The notes under the pieces are model-generated. The model searched no databases. It was not told the DNA's origin and worked only from the letters and a program-made list of their open reading frames with translations. A stretch of DNA of 64,000 nt from Rhizohabitans arisaemae (lineage in GTDB: Bacteria; Actinomycetota; Actinomycetes; Streptosporangiales; Streptosporangiaceae). The stretch lies in assembly GCF_025996515.1 (NCBI RefSeq), contig NZ_BLRH01000014.1, positions 124,001-188,000 on the forward strand, given 5' to 3'. The translations under genes were made by a program, and so were the position numbers. This document shows, one piece after another, positions 17,199 to 25,824 of the stretch (position 1 is its first letter; every line of letters starts with the position of its first letter).

Positions 17199-18584
17199 AT
17201 GAACCCCCTGATCTCTCTCACCGTCGCCGAGGCCGCCCACCTCATCCGCCTCGGTGAGCTCTCCCCCGTCGAGCTCACCGAGGCCTACCTGGCCCGGATC
17301 GACGAGGTGGAGCACATCGTCCAGGCCTTCGTCCACATCGCCGCCGACCAGGCGCGCGTCCAGGCGCGGCAGGCCGCCGCCGAGGTCGCCCGCGGCGAGT
17401 GGCGAGGGCCGCTCCACGGCGTCCCGGTCGGCGTCAAGGACGTCGTCGACACGGTCGACATGCCCACCCGCCACGGCTCGAAGGCGTTCCACGACCACCG
17501 GCCCCGGCGGGACGCCACCGTCGTGGTCCGGCTCCGTGAAGCCGGCGCGGTCCTCATCGGCAAGAACACCACGCAGGAGTGCGCGGTCGGCATCGCGTGC
17601 GCGCCGACGACGAACCCGTGGGACCCGGGCCGCATCGCGGGCGGGTCCAGCGGTGGATCGGCGGCCGCGGTGGCCGCCCGCGAGTGCGCCGCCTCGATCG
17701 GCTCCGACACCGGGGGATCGATTCGGATCCCCGCGGCGTTCTGCGGCACGGTGGGTCTGCGCCCTACGGGGGGCGTGGTCTCCCGCCGCGGGCTGCTGCC
17801 CGCCGCCACCTCGCTGGACCGGGTCGGCCCCATCACCGCCTCCGTCGAGGACGCCCGCATCCTGCTCGCCGCGATCGCCGGTTACGACGCGGCGGATGCG
17901 GCGAGTGCCCCCATGGCCTCGGTGAGCGGCTCGCGGACCCCGTTGCGCGGGGCGAGGATCGGCGTCTTCCGCGAGTGGGCCGACCAGTCCGAACCGGAGA
18001 TCCGCCGGGCCTTCGACACCGCGGTCGAGGTCGTCCGGGAGAACGGGGCCGAGCTCGTCGAGGTCGCGGTGCCCGCCGCCGATCTCGTCCTGCCGGCCTA
18101 CCAGGGGGTGGCGCTGCACGAGCTGGGGACGGTGCACCGCACGACGGTGGAGACCAGGTCCCACCTGTACTCTCCCGGGGTCCTCGCGATCGTCCAGGCG
18201 GGCATGGAGGTCGACGCCGACACCTACGCGGCGGCGAAGACCATGCATGAGGAGATCCGCCGGGCCTGGCGGCGCCTGTTCGCCGACAGCCGCCTTTCCG
18301 CCTGCATCGCGCCGGCCGTACCGGTCACCGCCTGTCCGCCCGGCGAGGTCGCCGACATCGAGATGCGGGTCGGCGGTTTCACCATCCCGGTGAGCCTGGC
18401 CGACCTGCCGGTCGTCGTCCAGCCCATGGGCCGGTCCGGCGGATTGCCGGTCGGCCTGCAGTGGATCGGCCCACCGCTGGAGGAGTCCCGGCTGCTGGAC
18501 TTCGCCGGGACCTACGAGCGGTCCACCGACTGGCTCGCCGTCCACGCCCCGGTCTCCGCCGGCTCGCCGGGGGGACTCTCATGA
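17199..18584 (+). CDS. Amidase-signature family hydrolase
   Basis: The 461-residue enzyme has the amidase-signature triad: Lys in PVGVKDVVDT, cis-Ser in GGSSGGSAAAVAA and nucleophile Ser in GSDTGGSIRIP. It resembles GatA, but it stands apart from gatC and gatB and sits with the S9 peptidase, so it is more likely a catabolic amide hydrolase than the aminoacyl-tRNA amidotransferase subunit (a separate gatA is at 22343). It begins 42 bp after the peptidase gene; its stop overlaps the next start (ATGA). Substrate is unknown. Confidence 0.92.
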   Translation: MNPLISLTVAEAAHLIRLGELSPVELTEAYLARIDEVEHIVQAFVHIAADQARVQARQAAAEVARGEWRGPLHGVPVGVKDVVDTVDMPTRHGSKAFHDHRPRRDATVVVRLREAGAVLIGKNTTQECAVGIACAPTTNPWDPGRIAGGSSGGSAAAVAARECAASIGSDTGGSIRIPAAFCGTVGLRPTGGVVSRRGLLPAATSLDRVGPITASVEDARILLAAIAGYDAADAASAPMASVSGSRTPLRGARIGVFREWADQSEPEIRRAFDTAVEVVRENGAELVEVAVPAADLVLPAYQGVALHELGTVHRTTVETRSHLYSPGVLAIVQAGMEVDADTYAAAKTMHEEIRRAWRRLFADSRLSACIAPAVPVTACPPGEVADIEMRVGGFTIPVSLADLPVVVQPMGRSGGLPVGLQWIGPPLEESRLLDFAGTYERSTDWLAVHAPVSAGSPGGLS

Positions 18585-19276
18585 GCGATCCGGGCGGACG
18601 CGGTCCGGAAAAACACCGTCCCGCCGGGGAGCGCGTCCGGGTGAGACGCCTGCCGGCCCGTGCCGACTACGACCCCGCGGTGGCGTACCGCCTGTTCGAC
18701 GAGGCCGTGATGTGCCACGTCGGGTACGTCCTCGACGGGGTGCCCTACGTCATCCCCATGCTGCATGTACGGGCGGACGACCGGCTCTACCTGCACGGGG
18801 CGGCCGGCAACCGCACGCTCGACGCCGTCGTCTCCGGAGCGGCCGTCTGCGTGGAGACGACCCTGCTGGACGGTCTGGTCCTCGGGCGTTCGGCCTACGA
18901 GAACTCGGTGAACTACCGCTCGGTGATCGCGTTCGGCCAGGGACGTCCGGTCGAGGGGGAGGACGCCAAACGGGATGCCATGACCCTTCTGCTGCGCCGT
19001 CTTCTGCCGCCGGGACGGCTGGAGGACGTGCGGGCGCTCTCGCCCCGGGAGCTGGCCCGGACCAAGGTCATCGAACTCACCCTCGCCGAGTGTTCCGTCA
19101 AGGTTCGCCGGGGCCCGGCCCTGGACGACAGGCGGGATCTGGACGCGCCGGTCTGGGCGGGCGAGATACCGTTCCTGTCCGTGCTCGGCACACCGCGCCA
19201 TGACGGGGCGGGGCGCACGGACATCCCGGCTCCCGCCTTTCCCGACGGCTGGGCGGGGCCGCCGAATCCCCGATGA
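18581..19276 (+). CDS. Pyridoxamine 5'-phosphate oxidase-family flavin-binding protein
   Basis: The 231-residue protein has the split-barrel FMN-binding fold, with CHVGYVLDGVPYVIPMLHVRADDRLYLHGAAGN as the core beta segments and AVCVETTLLDGLVLGRSAYENSVNYRSVIAFG after it. The family includes NimA-like and other flavin- or F420-binding reductases, and real pyridoxamine phosphate oxidase activity is unlikely for this branch. ATG 18581 overlaps the amidase stop. It ends the rightward S9 peptidase-amidase operon, and a strong hairpin follows at 19335. Its role in the cluster is unclear. Confidence 0.88.
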   Translation: MSDPGGRGPEKHRPAGERVRVRRLPARADYDPAVAYRLFDEAVMCHVGYVLDGVPYVIPMLHVRADDRLYLHGAAGNRTLDAVVSGAAVCVETTLLDGLVLGRSAYENSVNYRSVIAFGQGRPVEGEDAKRDAMTLLLRRLLPPGRLEDVRALSPRELARTKVIELTLAECSVKVRRGPALDDRRDLDAPVWAGEIPFLSVLGTPRHDGAGRTDIPAPAFPDGWAGPPNPR

Positions 19277-19334
19277 CGAATCCCCTCCCCGATGACCGCC
19301 GGCCGTGAGGCCGGAGCATCGTCAGGCCGTATCC

Positions 19335-19373
19335 CGCAGGCCGTACCCCCGGTGGACGGGGGTACGGCCTGCG
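19335..19373 (+). terminator. Strong stem-loop terminator ending the catabolic block
   Basis: A 17-bp perfect stem, CGCAGGCCGTACCCCCG at 19335-19351 against its complement at 19357-19373, has the loop GTGGA. There is no T-run. It closes the catabolic block. Confidence 0.8.
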
Positions 19374-19849
19374 GCGTACGGCCCCGAGGTGCACGGCCGG
19401 ACCTGATCGGGGTCGCCGTGACGGTCGCGTGGCGTAAGCCGTACCACGGCTTCTGTGTCAATTGTGAAAAATGTTCGTGACAGAACGTGCTCAAGTGGTT
19501 TCGCGAAGTCGTCCGGCTGCCTTACTCTCCCCATAGTGACCTTTGGGGGCTCCTTGACCGTCACGGTGGTCGATCTCCGCGGGGGAGGAGCTCTCAAGTC
19601 CGGTACGCGGGGGACGTGACGAGGGGTCTGCCGACCTCTTCACGGCGATGGGGCCGGGCATCCCCACCCTCGTGGGCAGGTCAGGTCCCTCCGCACCCAC
19701 CGGTCGCCCGCGAGAGAGGACCTTTCCTTGAGCGCTCACATTCAGGCCGCAGGCGTTCGGGTCGGCCACCTGCCCGATGCGCCGGCCACGCTCCCCACGC
19801 CGGAAGGCGAGGTCTCCCCACGTGAGGTCTCCCCAGGTAAGGATTGTCG
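19374..19849. other. Noncoding spacer before the GGDEF-EAL gene
   Basis: Apart from promoter-like AT-rich patches (TGTGTCAATTGTGAAAAATG near 19454), I see no gene. I looked for a GEMM-type c-di-GMP riboswitch in front of the c-di-GMP gene and found none. AAGGA at 19838 is the ribosome-binding site of the next gene. Confidence 0.4.
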
Positions 19850-21931
19850 ATGAAGGACCCGACCGACACCCGCGACATCGGGCCCCGCGCGGGCTCGCCC
19901 CTGTGGACGTACCTCGCCGGTGTGATCACGATCGGGTTCACGGCGCTTTTCGTCGCCCAGCTCAGGCTCGGGGCGGACGAGTACCTCACCCTCTTCCGGT
20001 CGGAACTCTTCTGGATCCTCGCCGTGCTCGTCGTCTTCGGCCATCTTCGCTCGGTGGTCATGCCGGGGGCGCTTCCGGTCGGGGGGACACCCGCCTCGGT
20101 CATGTTCACCTTCGCCACGCTGCTCCACTTCGGGCTGGCGGCCGCCACCCTCCTGCAGGCGCTCGCCGTGGTGGTGCACGGGATCGTGACGCGCAAGGCC
20201 TGGCATCGGATCGTGTTCAACCTGGCCCAGCTCACCCTGTCGTTCACCGCGGCGGCCGTGGTGATGGGCGCCTACGGCGTGCGCCCCAACCCCTCCACCC
20301 CGTGGACCCCGGGCGGTGACGACGTCCTCCCGGTGGTGCTGGCGGGGCTGGCCTACTTCGGGGTCACCGCCGCGCTGGTCTGCGGCGCCGTCGCGCTGCA
20401 CGAACGGCGCTCGGTGCTGCGCGTGGTGCGGGCGACCGTCGGCTACCAGGGGCTGGTGCACGGGGCCATGCTCGGGCTCTCGCCGCTCGTGGTCGTGGTG
20501 ATGGACCACTCGGTCGCGCTGGTCCCCCTGTTCATCGCCCCGCTGATCGCCGTGTACTCGACCGCCACCCTGTCGATGCGCCGGGACCACCAGGCGATGC
20601 ACGACGTCCTCACCGGCCTGCCCAACCGCAAGCTGCTGCACAACCGGACCGACGAGGCCTTGGCCGAGGCGGAACCACCCATGCGGGTGGGGCTCTTCCT
20701 GATGGATTTGAACAGGTTCAAGGAGGTCAACGACACGCTTGGGCACGCCGTCGGGGATCGCCTGCTCCAGCTGGTGGCGCATCGGCTGACCCACAGCGTC
20801 CGTCCGGGGGACATGGTGGCGCGGCTGGGCGGGGACGAGTTCGCCGTCCTGCTGCCCACGATCAGGAGCGCCGCCGCCGCGCGCGAGGTGGCGACCCGGC
20901 TGCGGGCGGCGCTCAACGAGCCGGTGCGGTTCGAGGGGATGACCTTCGACTTGGACGTCAGCATCGGGATCGCGCTCTACCCCGAGCACGCCCCGAACTT
21001 CGAGACGCTGCTGCAGCGCGCCGATGTGGCGATGTATCTGGCCAAGGACGGCCGTACCGGGGTGGAGAGCTACAGCTCGCAGCGGGACCGGAACTCCCCG
21101 TCCCGGCTCAACCTCATGGGGGATCTCAGGCGCGGCCTGGATCGGGGCGAGCTGACCGTGTTCTACCAGCCCAAGGTCTCCCTGGAGACCGGCCGGCCCG
21201 TCGGCGCCGAGGCGCTGGTCCGCTGGCGGCATCCGACCCGGGGCCTGGTGCCCCCGTCCGAGTTCCTCCCCCTGGCCGAGCAGTCCTACCTCATGCGTTC
21301 CCTGACCCAGTATGTGATCGAGAGCGCACTTGAGCAGTCGGCGCGCTGGTGGGCGGCGGGGACGCCGGTGCAGGTGGCCGTGAACCTCTCGGCCAGGGAT
21401 CTGCTCGACTCGACGCTCCCCGACGTGATCACCGCCTCGCTGAGCCGCCACGGTGTGCCGACGACGTCGCTGCAGCTGGAGGTCACCGAGCGCATTCTCA
21501 TGACCGAACAGGCATACTCCGCCGACACCGTGCGCATCCTGGCCGACCTCGGCATCCCGCTCGCCTTGGACGACTTCGGCACCGGCTACTCCTCCCTGGT
21601 CCGGCTGCACCGGCTCCGGATCGAGGAGGTGAAGATCGACGCTTCGCTGGTACGGCGGGTCGCGGACTCCCGGGACGACGCCATGATCGTCCGCTCGTTC
21701 GTGGAGTGCGTCCGTTCTCTGGGGATGCGTTCGGTGGCGGAGGCGGTCGAGGACTCAAGGACCGCCGAGATGCTTCGGGAGATGGGGTGCGACGTGGGTC
21801 AGGGCCGGTGGTTCGGGGAGCCGATGGCCTCGGAGGCGTTCACCGAGTGGATCCGCGAGCACGGGGCGGATCCGGCCGGGGCCGCCTGCGAACGCCGCCC
21901 GCTCGGCGTGGTCTCCCGGAGCGGCGGCTAA
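19850..21931 (+). CDS. Membrane GGDEF-EAL cyclic-di-GMP protein (RmdB-like)
   Basis: The 693-residue protein has about six or seven membrane segments in its first 230 residues, then a GGDEF domain ([22 protein letters not shown]) and an EAL domain. The EAL catalytic set looks intact: [50 protein letters not shown] and [14 protein letters not shown] makes and EAL breaks c-di-GMP, and composite proteins often favour one activity. The position after ligA and before gatC matches, from memory, the Streptomyces phosphodiesterase RmdB. ATG 19850 is preferred to TTG 19844 because AAGGA is seven bases away. Confidence 0.92.
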   Translation: MKDPTDTRDIGPRAGSPLWTYLAGVITIGFTALFVAQLRLGADEYLTLFRSELFWILAVLVVFGHLRSVVMPGALPVGGTPASVMFTFATLLHFGLAAATLLQALAVVVHGIVTRKAWHRIVFNLAQLTLSFTAAAVVMGAYGVRPNPSTPWTPGGDDVLPVVLAGLAYFGVTAALVCGAVALHERRSVLRVVRATVGYQGLVHGAMLGLSPLVVVVMDHSVALVPLFIAPLIAVYSTATLSMRRDHQAMHDVLTGLPNRKLLHNRTDEALAEAEPPMRVGLFLMDLNRFKEVNDTLGHAVGDRLLQLVAHRLTHSVRPGDMVARLGGDEFAVLLPTIRSAAAAREVATRLRAALNEPVRFEGMTFDLDVSIGIALYPEHAPNFETLLQRADVAMYLAKDGRTGVESYSSQRDRNSPSRLNLMGDLRRGLDRGELTVFYQPKVSLETGRPVGAEALVRWRHPTRGLVPPSEFLPLAEQSYLMRSLTQYVIESALEQSARWWAAGTPVQVAVNLSARDLLDSTLPDVITASLSRHGVPTTSLQLEVTERILMTEQAYSADTVRILADLGIPLALDDFGTGYSSLVRLHRLRIEEVKIDASLVRRVADSRDDAMIVRSFVECVRSLGMRSVAEAVEDSRTAEMLREMGCDVGQGRWFGEPMASEAFTEWIREHGADPAGAACERRPLGVVSRSGG

Positions 21932-22005
21932 TACGTCGGTCCCCTGGTGGCCCGGTCACTAGGATGGGGAGGAAGCCTTCCACTAGCGAAACGGTTCTCA
22001 TTACC

Positions 22006-22302
22006 ATGTCCGCCATAACCCGCGACGAAGTGGCACACTTGGCTCGCCTGTCCCGGCTGGCGCTGACCGAGGACGAGCTCGACCACTTCGCGGCCCAGCT
22101 CGGCGTGATCCTCGAATCGGTGGCCCGCGTGAGCGAGGTCGCCGCCGACGACATTCCGCCGTCCTCGCACGCACTGCCGCTGACCAACGTCTTCCGGCCC
22201 GATGAGCGACAGCCCTCCCTCACCCCGGATCAAGCGCTCGCCGGCGCACCCGCGCCCGAGGAGAACCGTTTCCGCGTGCCGCGCATCCTGGAGGAAGAGT
22301 GA
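22006..22302 (+). CDS. gatC: Aspartyl/glutamyl-tRNA amidotransferase subunit C
   Basis: The 98-residue protein has the GatC pattern: [22 protein letters not shown] at the N-terminus and [13 protein letters not shown] at the C-terminus. GatC wraps GatA and GatB together in the GatCAB complex that converts misacylated Glu-tRNA(Gln) to Gln-tRNA(Gln). It starts at ATG 22006 without a strong Shine-Dalgarno. gatA follows after 40 bases. Confidence 0.96.
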   Translation: MSAITRDEVAHLARLSRLALTEDELDHFAAQLGVILESVARVSEVAADDIPPSSHALPLTNVFRPDERQPSLTPDQALAGAPAPEENRFRVPRILEEE

Positions 22303-22342
22303 GCGGGTCCATCGGCAAGCATCGCAACGAGGAGGTGGGCAA

Positions 22343-23833
22343 GTGACGCTCATCCACAAAAGCGCCGCCGAGCTCGCGGCGCTCATCGCCTCCGGCGAGG
22401 TTTCGGCCGTCGAGGTCTCAAGGGCCCACCTCGACCGGATCGCGGAGGTCGACGAGCAGGTCGGCGCCTTCCTGCACGTGGCGGAGGACGCCGCGCTGGC
22501 GCAGGCGAGGGCGGTCGACGCCCGGCGCGCCGCCGGGGAGGAGCTCGGGCCGCTGGCGGGTGTGCCCATCGCGCACAAGGACGTGTTCGCCACGACCGAC
22601 ATGCCGACGACCTGTGGATCCAAGATCCTGGAAGGCTGGCGCCCGCCGTACGACGCGACCGTGACGCGGCGGCTCCGCGAGGCCGGGCTGGTGATCCTCG
22701 GCAAGACCAACATGGACGAGTTCGCGATGGGCTCCTCCACCGAGAACTCGGCGTTCGGCCCCTCGCGCAACCCGTGGGACCTCTCCCGGGTCCCCGGTGG
22801 ATCCTCCGGTGGATCCTCCGCCGCCGTCGCCGCCTTCGAGGCGCCGCTTTCGACCGGCACCGACACCGGTGGCTCGATCCGTCAGCCCGCCGCCGTGACC
22901 GGGCTCGTGGGCATGAAGCCGACGTACGGCGGATCCTCGCGGTACGGGGTGGTGGCCTTCGCCTCCTCCCTGGACACGCCGGGGCCGTTCGCCCGCAACG
23001 TGCTCGACGCCGCGCTGCTCCACGCCGTGTTCAGCGGCCACGACCCGCGTGACTCCACCTCGATCGACGCGCCGGTCCCGCCGGTGGTGGAGGCCGCCCG
23101 GCAGGCGTCGGTGGAGGGGCTGCGCGTCGGCGTGGTCAACGAGTTCTCCGGCGAGGGGTACCAGCCCGGCGTGCTGGCGCGGTTCCACGAGGCGTGCGCG
23201 CTCCTGGAGGAGTTCGGCGCCAAGGTGGTCGAGGTCTCCTGCCCCTCCTTCCGGTACGCGATGCCCGCGTACTACCTGATCGCTCCTTCGGAGTGCTCCT
23301 CCAACCTCGCCCGTTTCGACGCCATGCGGTTCGGCCTGCGGGTCGGGGACGACGGGACGAGGTCGGCCGAGGAGGTGATGGCGCTCACCCGGGCGGCCGG
23401 TTTCGGCCCGGAGGTGAAGCGGCGGATCATGATCGGCACGTACGCGCTCTCCAGCGGCTACTACGACGCCTACTACGGCCAGGCCCAGAAGGTCCGCACG
23501 CTGATCACCCGCGACTTCACCGCGGCGTTCGAACAGGTCGACGTGCTGATCTCGCCGACGACCCCGACCACCGCGTTCCCCATCGGGGAGCGGGCGGACG
23601 ACCCGATGGCGATGTACCTCGCCGACCTGTGCACCATCCCCGCCAACCTGGCCGGCAACGCCGCCATCTCGGTGCCCTGCGGGCTCGCCGACGAGGACGG
23701 CATGCCGGTCGGGCTGCAGATCATGGCCCCGGTGCTCGGCGACGACCGCTGCTATCGCGTGGGGGCGGCCCTCGAAGCCGCCTACCGTGACCGCTGGGGC
23801 GGGTCGCTGCTGGAGAAGGCCCCGGCCTTCTGA
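22343..23833 (+). CDS. gatA: Aspartyl/glutamyl-tRNA amidotransferase subunit A
   Basis: The 496-residue amidase-signature subunit frees ammonia from glutamine for transamidation. The triad is visible: Lys in [11 protein letters not shown], cis-Ser in [13 protein letters not shown] and Ser in [12 protein letters not shown]. GatA-specific segments include [22 protein letters not shown] and [17 protein letters not shown] 22343 has GGAGGTG just upstream. It shares an operon with gatC; gatB begins 297 bp later and may have its own promoter. Confidence 0.97.
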   Translation: MTLIHKSAAELAALIASGEVSAVEVSRAHLDRIAEVDEQVGAFLHVAEDAALAQARAVDARRAAGEELGPLAGVPIAHKDVFATTDMPTTCGSKILEGWRPPYDATVTRRLREAGLVILGKTNMDEFAMGSSTENSAFGPSRNPWDLSRVPGGSSGGSSAAVAAFEAPLSTGTDTGGSIRQPAAVTGLVGMKPTYGGSSRYGVVAFASSLDTPGPFARNVLDAALLHAVFSGHDPRDSTSIDAPVPPVVEAARQASVEGLRVGVVNEFSGEGYQPGVLARFHEACALLEEFGAKVVEVSCPSFRYAMPAYYLIAPSECSSNLARFDAMRFGLRVGDDGTRSAEEVMALTRAAGFGPEVKRRIMIGTYALSSGYYDAYYGQAQKVRTLITRDFTAAFEQVDVLISPTTPTTAFPIGERADDPMAMYLADLCTIPANLAGNAAISVPCGLADEDGMPVGLQIMAPVLGDDRCYRVGAALEAAYRDRWGGSLLEKAPAF

Positions 23834-24130
23834 CCCGATGCCACTTTCGTGAACACCCTGCCGTACGGCCGGGGCAGGCCGGCGTACCGGTTTCGGGAGG
23901 GCGGTGCCGTGGGACGGCGCCGCCCGCCGGACCGGGGCGCGGCTCCCGGCGGGTACGGCGGAGCGTGTCCGTCCCCGAGGGGACACCGTCGATCCGCTTC
24001 CGTGACGAGCCGATCCGGCCGGATCGGCGGTTCGCCGAGGGCGACGACCACTTACCCGGAGACCGTCCCTCCCGCCCGGCGTTAGGCTGGACGGTGGGAC
24101 GACCCGTAGTCAGGACCAGGGACTTTTCTT

Positions 24131-25630
24131 ATGACTGTCGAGACGCTGACGAGCTACGATCAGGCGCTCACCCGGTATGAGCCCGTGCTCGGCATGGAGA
24201 CCCATGTGGAGCTGGGCACCGCGTCCAAGATGTTCTGCGGCTGCCCGACGACCTTCGGCGCGCCGCCCAACACCCAGGTCTGCCCGGTCTGCCTGGGGCT
24301 GCCGGGCTCGCTGCCCGTGGCGAACGCGATGGCGATCGAATCCACGATCCGCATCGGCCTCGCGCTGAACTGCTCCATCGCCTCCTGGTGCCGCTTCGCC
24401 AGGAAGAACTACTTCTATCCGGACATGCCGAAGAACTACCAGATCTCGCAGTACGACGAGCCGCTCTGCTCGGACGGATACCTCGACGTCGAGGTGGGGG
24501 GCGAGACGATCCGGATCGAGATCGAGCGGGTCCACCTGGAGGAGGACACCGGCAAGTCCACCCACATGGGCGGGGCCGGCCGCATCCAGGGTGCCGACTA
24601 CTCGCTGGTCGACTACAACCGGGCGGGCATTCCGCTCGTGGAGATCGTCACCAAGCCGATCACCGGGACGGGCGCGCTCGTCCCCGAGGTGGCCCGGGCC
24701 TACGCCACCGAGCTGCGCGAGGTGATGCGGTCGCTCGGCGTCTCGGACGTGCGGATGGAGGAGGGCTCCATGCGCTGCGACGTCAACCTCTCCCTGATGC
24801 CGCGCGGCTCCTCCACCTGGGGGACCCGTACCGAGACCAAGAACGTCAACTCCCTGCGCTCGGTGGAACGGGCGGTGCGCTCCGAGGTCGAGCGGCAGGC
24901 GGGGGTGCTGGACGCCGGGGGACGGATCGTCCAGGAGACCAGGCACTTCCATGAGGAGACCGGGACGACGACGCCGGGTCGCTCCAAGGAGGAGGCGCAG
25001 GACTACCGGTACTTCCCCGAGCCCGACCTGCTGCCGATCGCGCCGGACCCCGCCTGGATCGAGGAGTTGCGGGCGACCCTGCCCGAGTTGCCCTCGACGC
25101 GGCGGCGCCGGCTCCAGGCCGAGTGGTCGCTGTCCGATCTGGACATGGCCGCCATGCACAACATCGGGGCGATCCCGCTGGTGGAGCAGACCGTCGCCGC
25201 GGGCGCGCCGGCCGCCGACGCCCGGAAGTGGTGGATGGGCGAGCTCGCGCGCCGGGCCAACGAGTCGGGTGTCGCGCTCTCCGATCTCGCGATCACTCCC
25301 GGGCAGGTCGCCCGGGTGGGCGCGCTGGTCGCCGAGGGGGCGCTCAACGACAAGCTGGCCCGTCAGGTGATCGAGGGCGTGCTCGCGGGCGAGGGCGACC
25401 CGGACGCGGTGGTCGCCGCCCGGGGGCTGAAGATCGTTTCAGATGAGGGCGCGCTGTCGGCCATCGTCGATCAGGTCATCGCCGAGAACGCCGACGCGGC
25501 CGAGAAGGTCCGCAACGGCAAGGTCGCCGCCGCCGGAGCCTTGGTGGGCGCGGTGATGAAGGCGAGTCGCGGCCAGGCCGACGCCGGTCGGGCCCGGGCT
25601 CTCATCCTGGAGAAGCTCGGCGCCTCCTGA
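24131..25630 (+). CDS. gatB: Aspartyl/glutamyl-tRNA amidotransferase subunit B
   Basis: The 499-residue subunit activates the glutamyl group with ATP and binds the tRNA. It shows [19 protein letters not shown], the second cysteine pair of a zinc site ([13 protein letters not shown]), [14 protein letters not shown] and the C-terminal YqeY-like tail ([25 protein letters not shown]). Length matches the family. AGGGA precedes ATG 24131. A hairpin with a T-run ends the transcript at 25644. Confidence 0.97.
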   Translation: MTVETLTSYDQALTRYEPVLGMETHVELGTASKMFCGCPTTFGAPPNTQVCPVCLGLPGSLPVANAMAIESTIRIGLALNCSIASWCRFARKNYFYPDMPKNYQISQYDEPLCSDGYLDVEVGGETIRIEIERVHLEEDTGKSTHMGGAGRIQGADYSLVDYNRAGIPLVEIVTKPITGTGALVPEVARAYATELREVMRSLGVSDVRMEEGSMRCDVNLSLMPRGSSTWGTRTETKNVNSLRSVERAVRSEVERQAGVLDAGGRIVQETRHFHEETGTTTPGRSKEEAQDYRYFPEPDLLPIAPDPAWIEELRATLPELPSTRRRRLQAEWSLSDLDMAAMHNIGAIPLVEQTVAAGAPAADARKWWMGELARRANESGVALSDLAITPGQVARVGALVAEGALNDKLARQVIEGVLAGEGDPDAVVAARGLKIVSDEGALSAIVDQVIAENADAAEKVRNGKVAAAGALVGAVMKASRGQADAGRARALILEKLGAS

Positions 25631-25643
25631 CTCACGCGACAAG

Positions 25644-25684
25644 ACGCCCGCACACCTGGTCACGGCCGGTGCTGCGGGCGTTTT
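25644..25684 (+). terminator. Intrinsic terminator after gatB
   Basis: ACGCCCGCA at 25644-25652 pairs with TGCGGGCGT at 25673-25681. The inner pairs CACC/GGTG extend the stem past a bulged C, and TTTT follows. Confidence 0.85.
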
Positions 25685-25824
25685 GCATGCGTGCCAGGGG
25701 TTTGGTCGGCGAGATGATCGAGTTACGGTATCAATGTCCCTATTTGCGGATAAGTCCCAGCAACCGGTGCCCTATTGTTGCCCAGGAGTAGCCGCCGAGC
25801 TGGAACCGAGCAGGAGGGACGGGC

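Noticed and set aside
14664-18545. A 1293-residue open frame on the minus strand
   Set aside because: It is antisense to the S9 peptidase and amidase genes, has no family motifs or ribosome-binding site, and arises because stops are rare in the opposite frame of GC-rich genes.
17199-18584. Second gatA
   Set aside because: The amidase-signature triad is shared, but the context is peptidase and flavin protein genes, and a clear gatA stands between gatC and gatB.
19374-19849. c-di-GMP riboswitch upstream of the GGDEF-EAL gene
   Set aside because: No GEMM-type conserved core was found on either strand.
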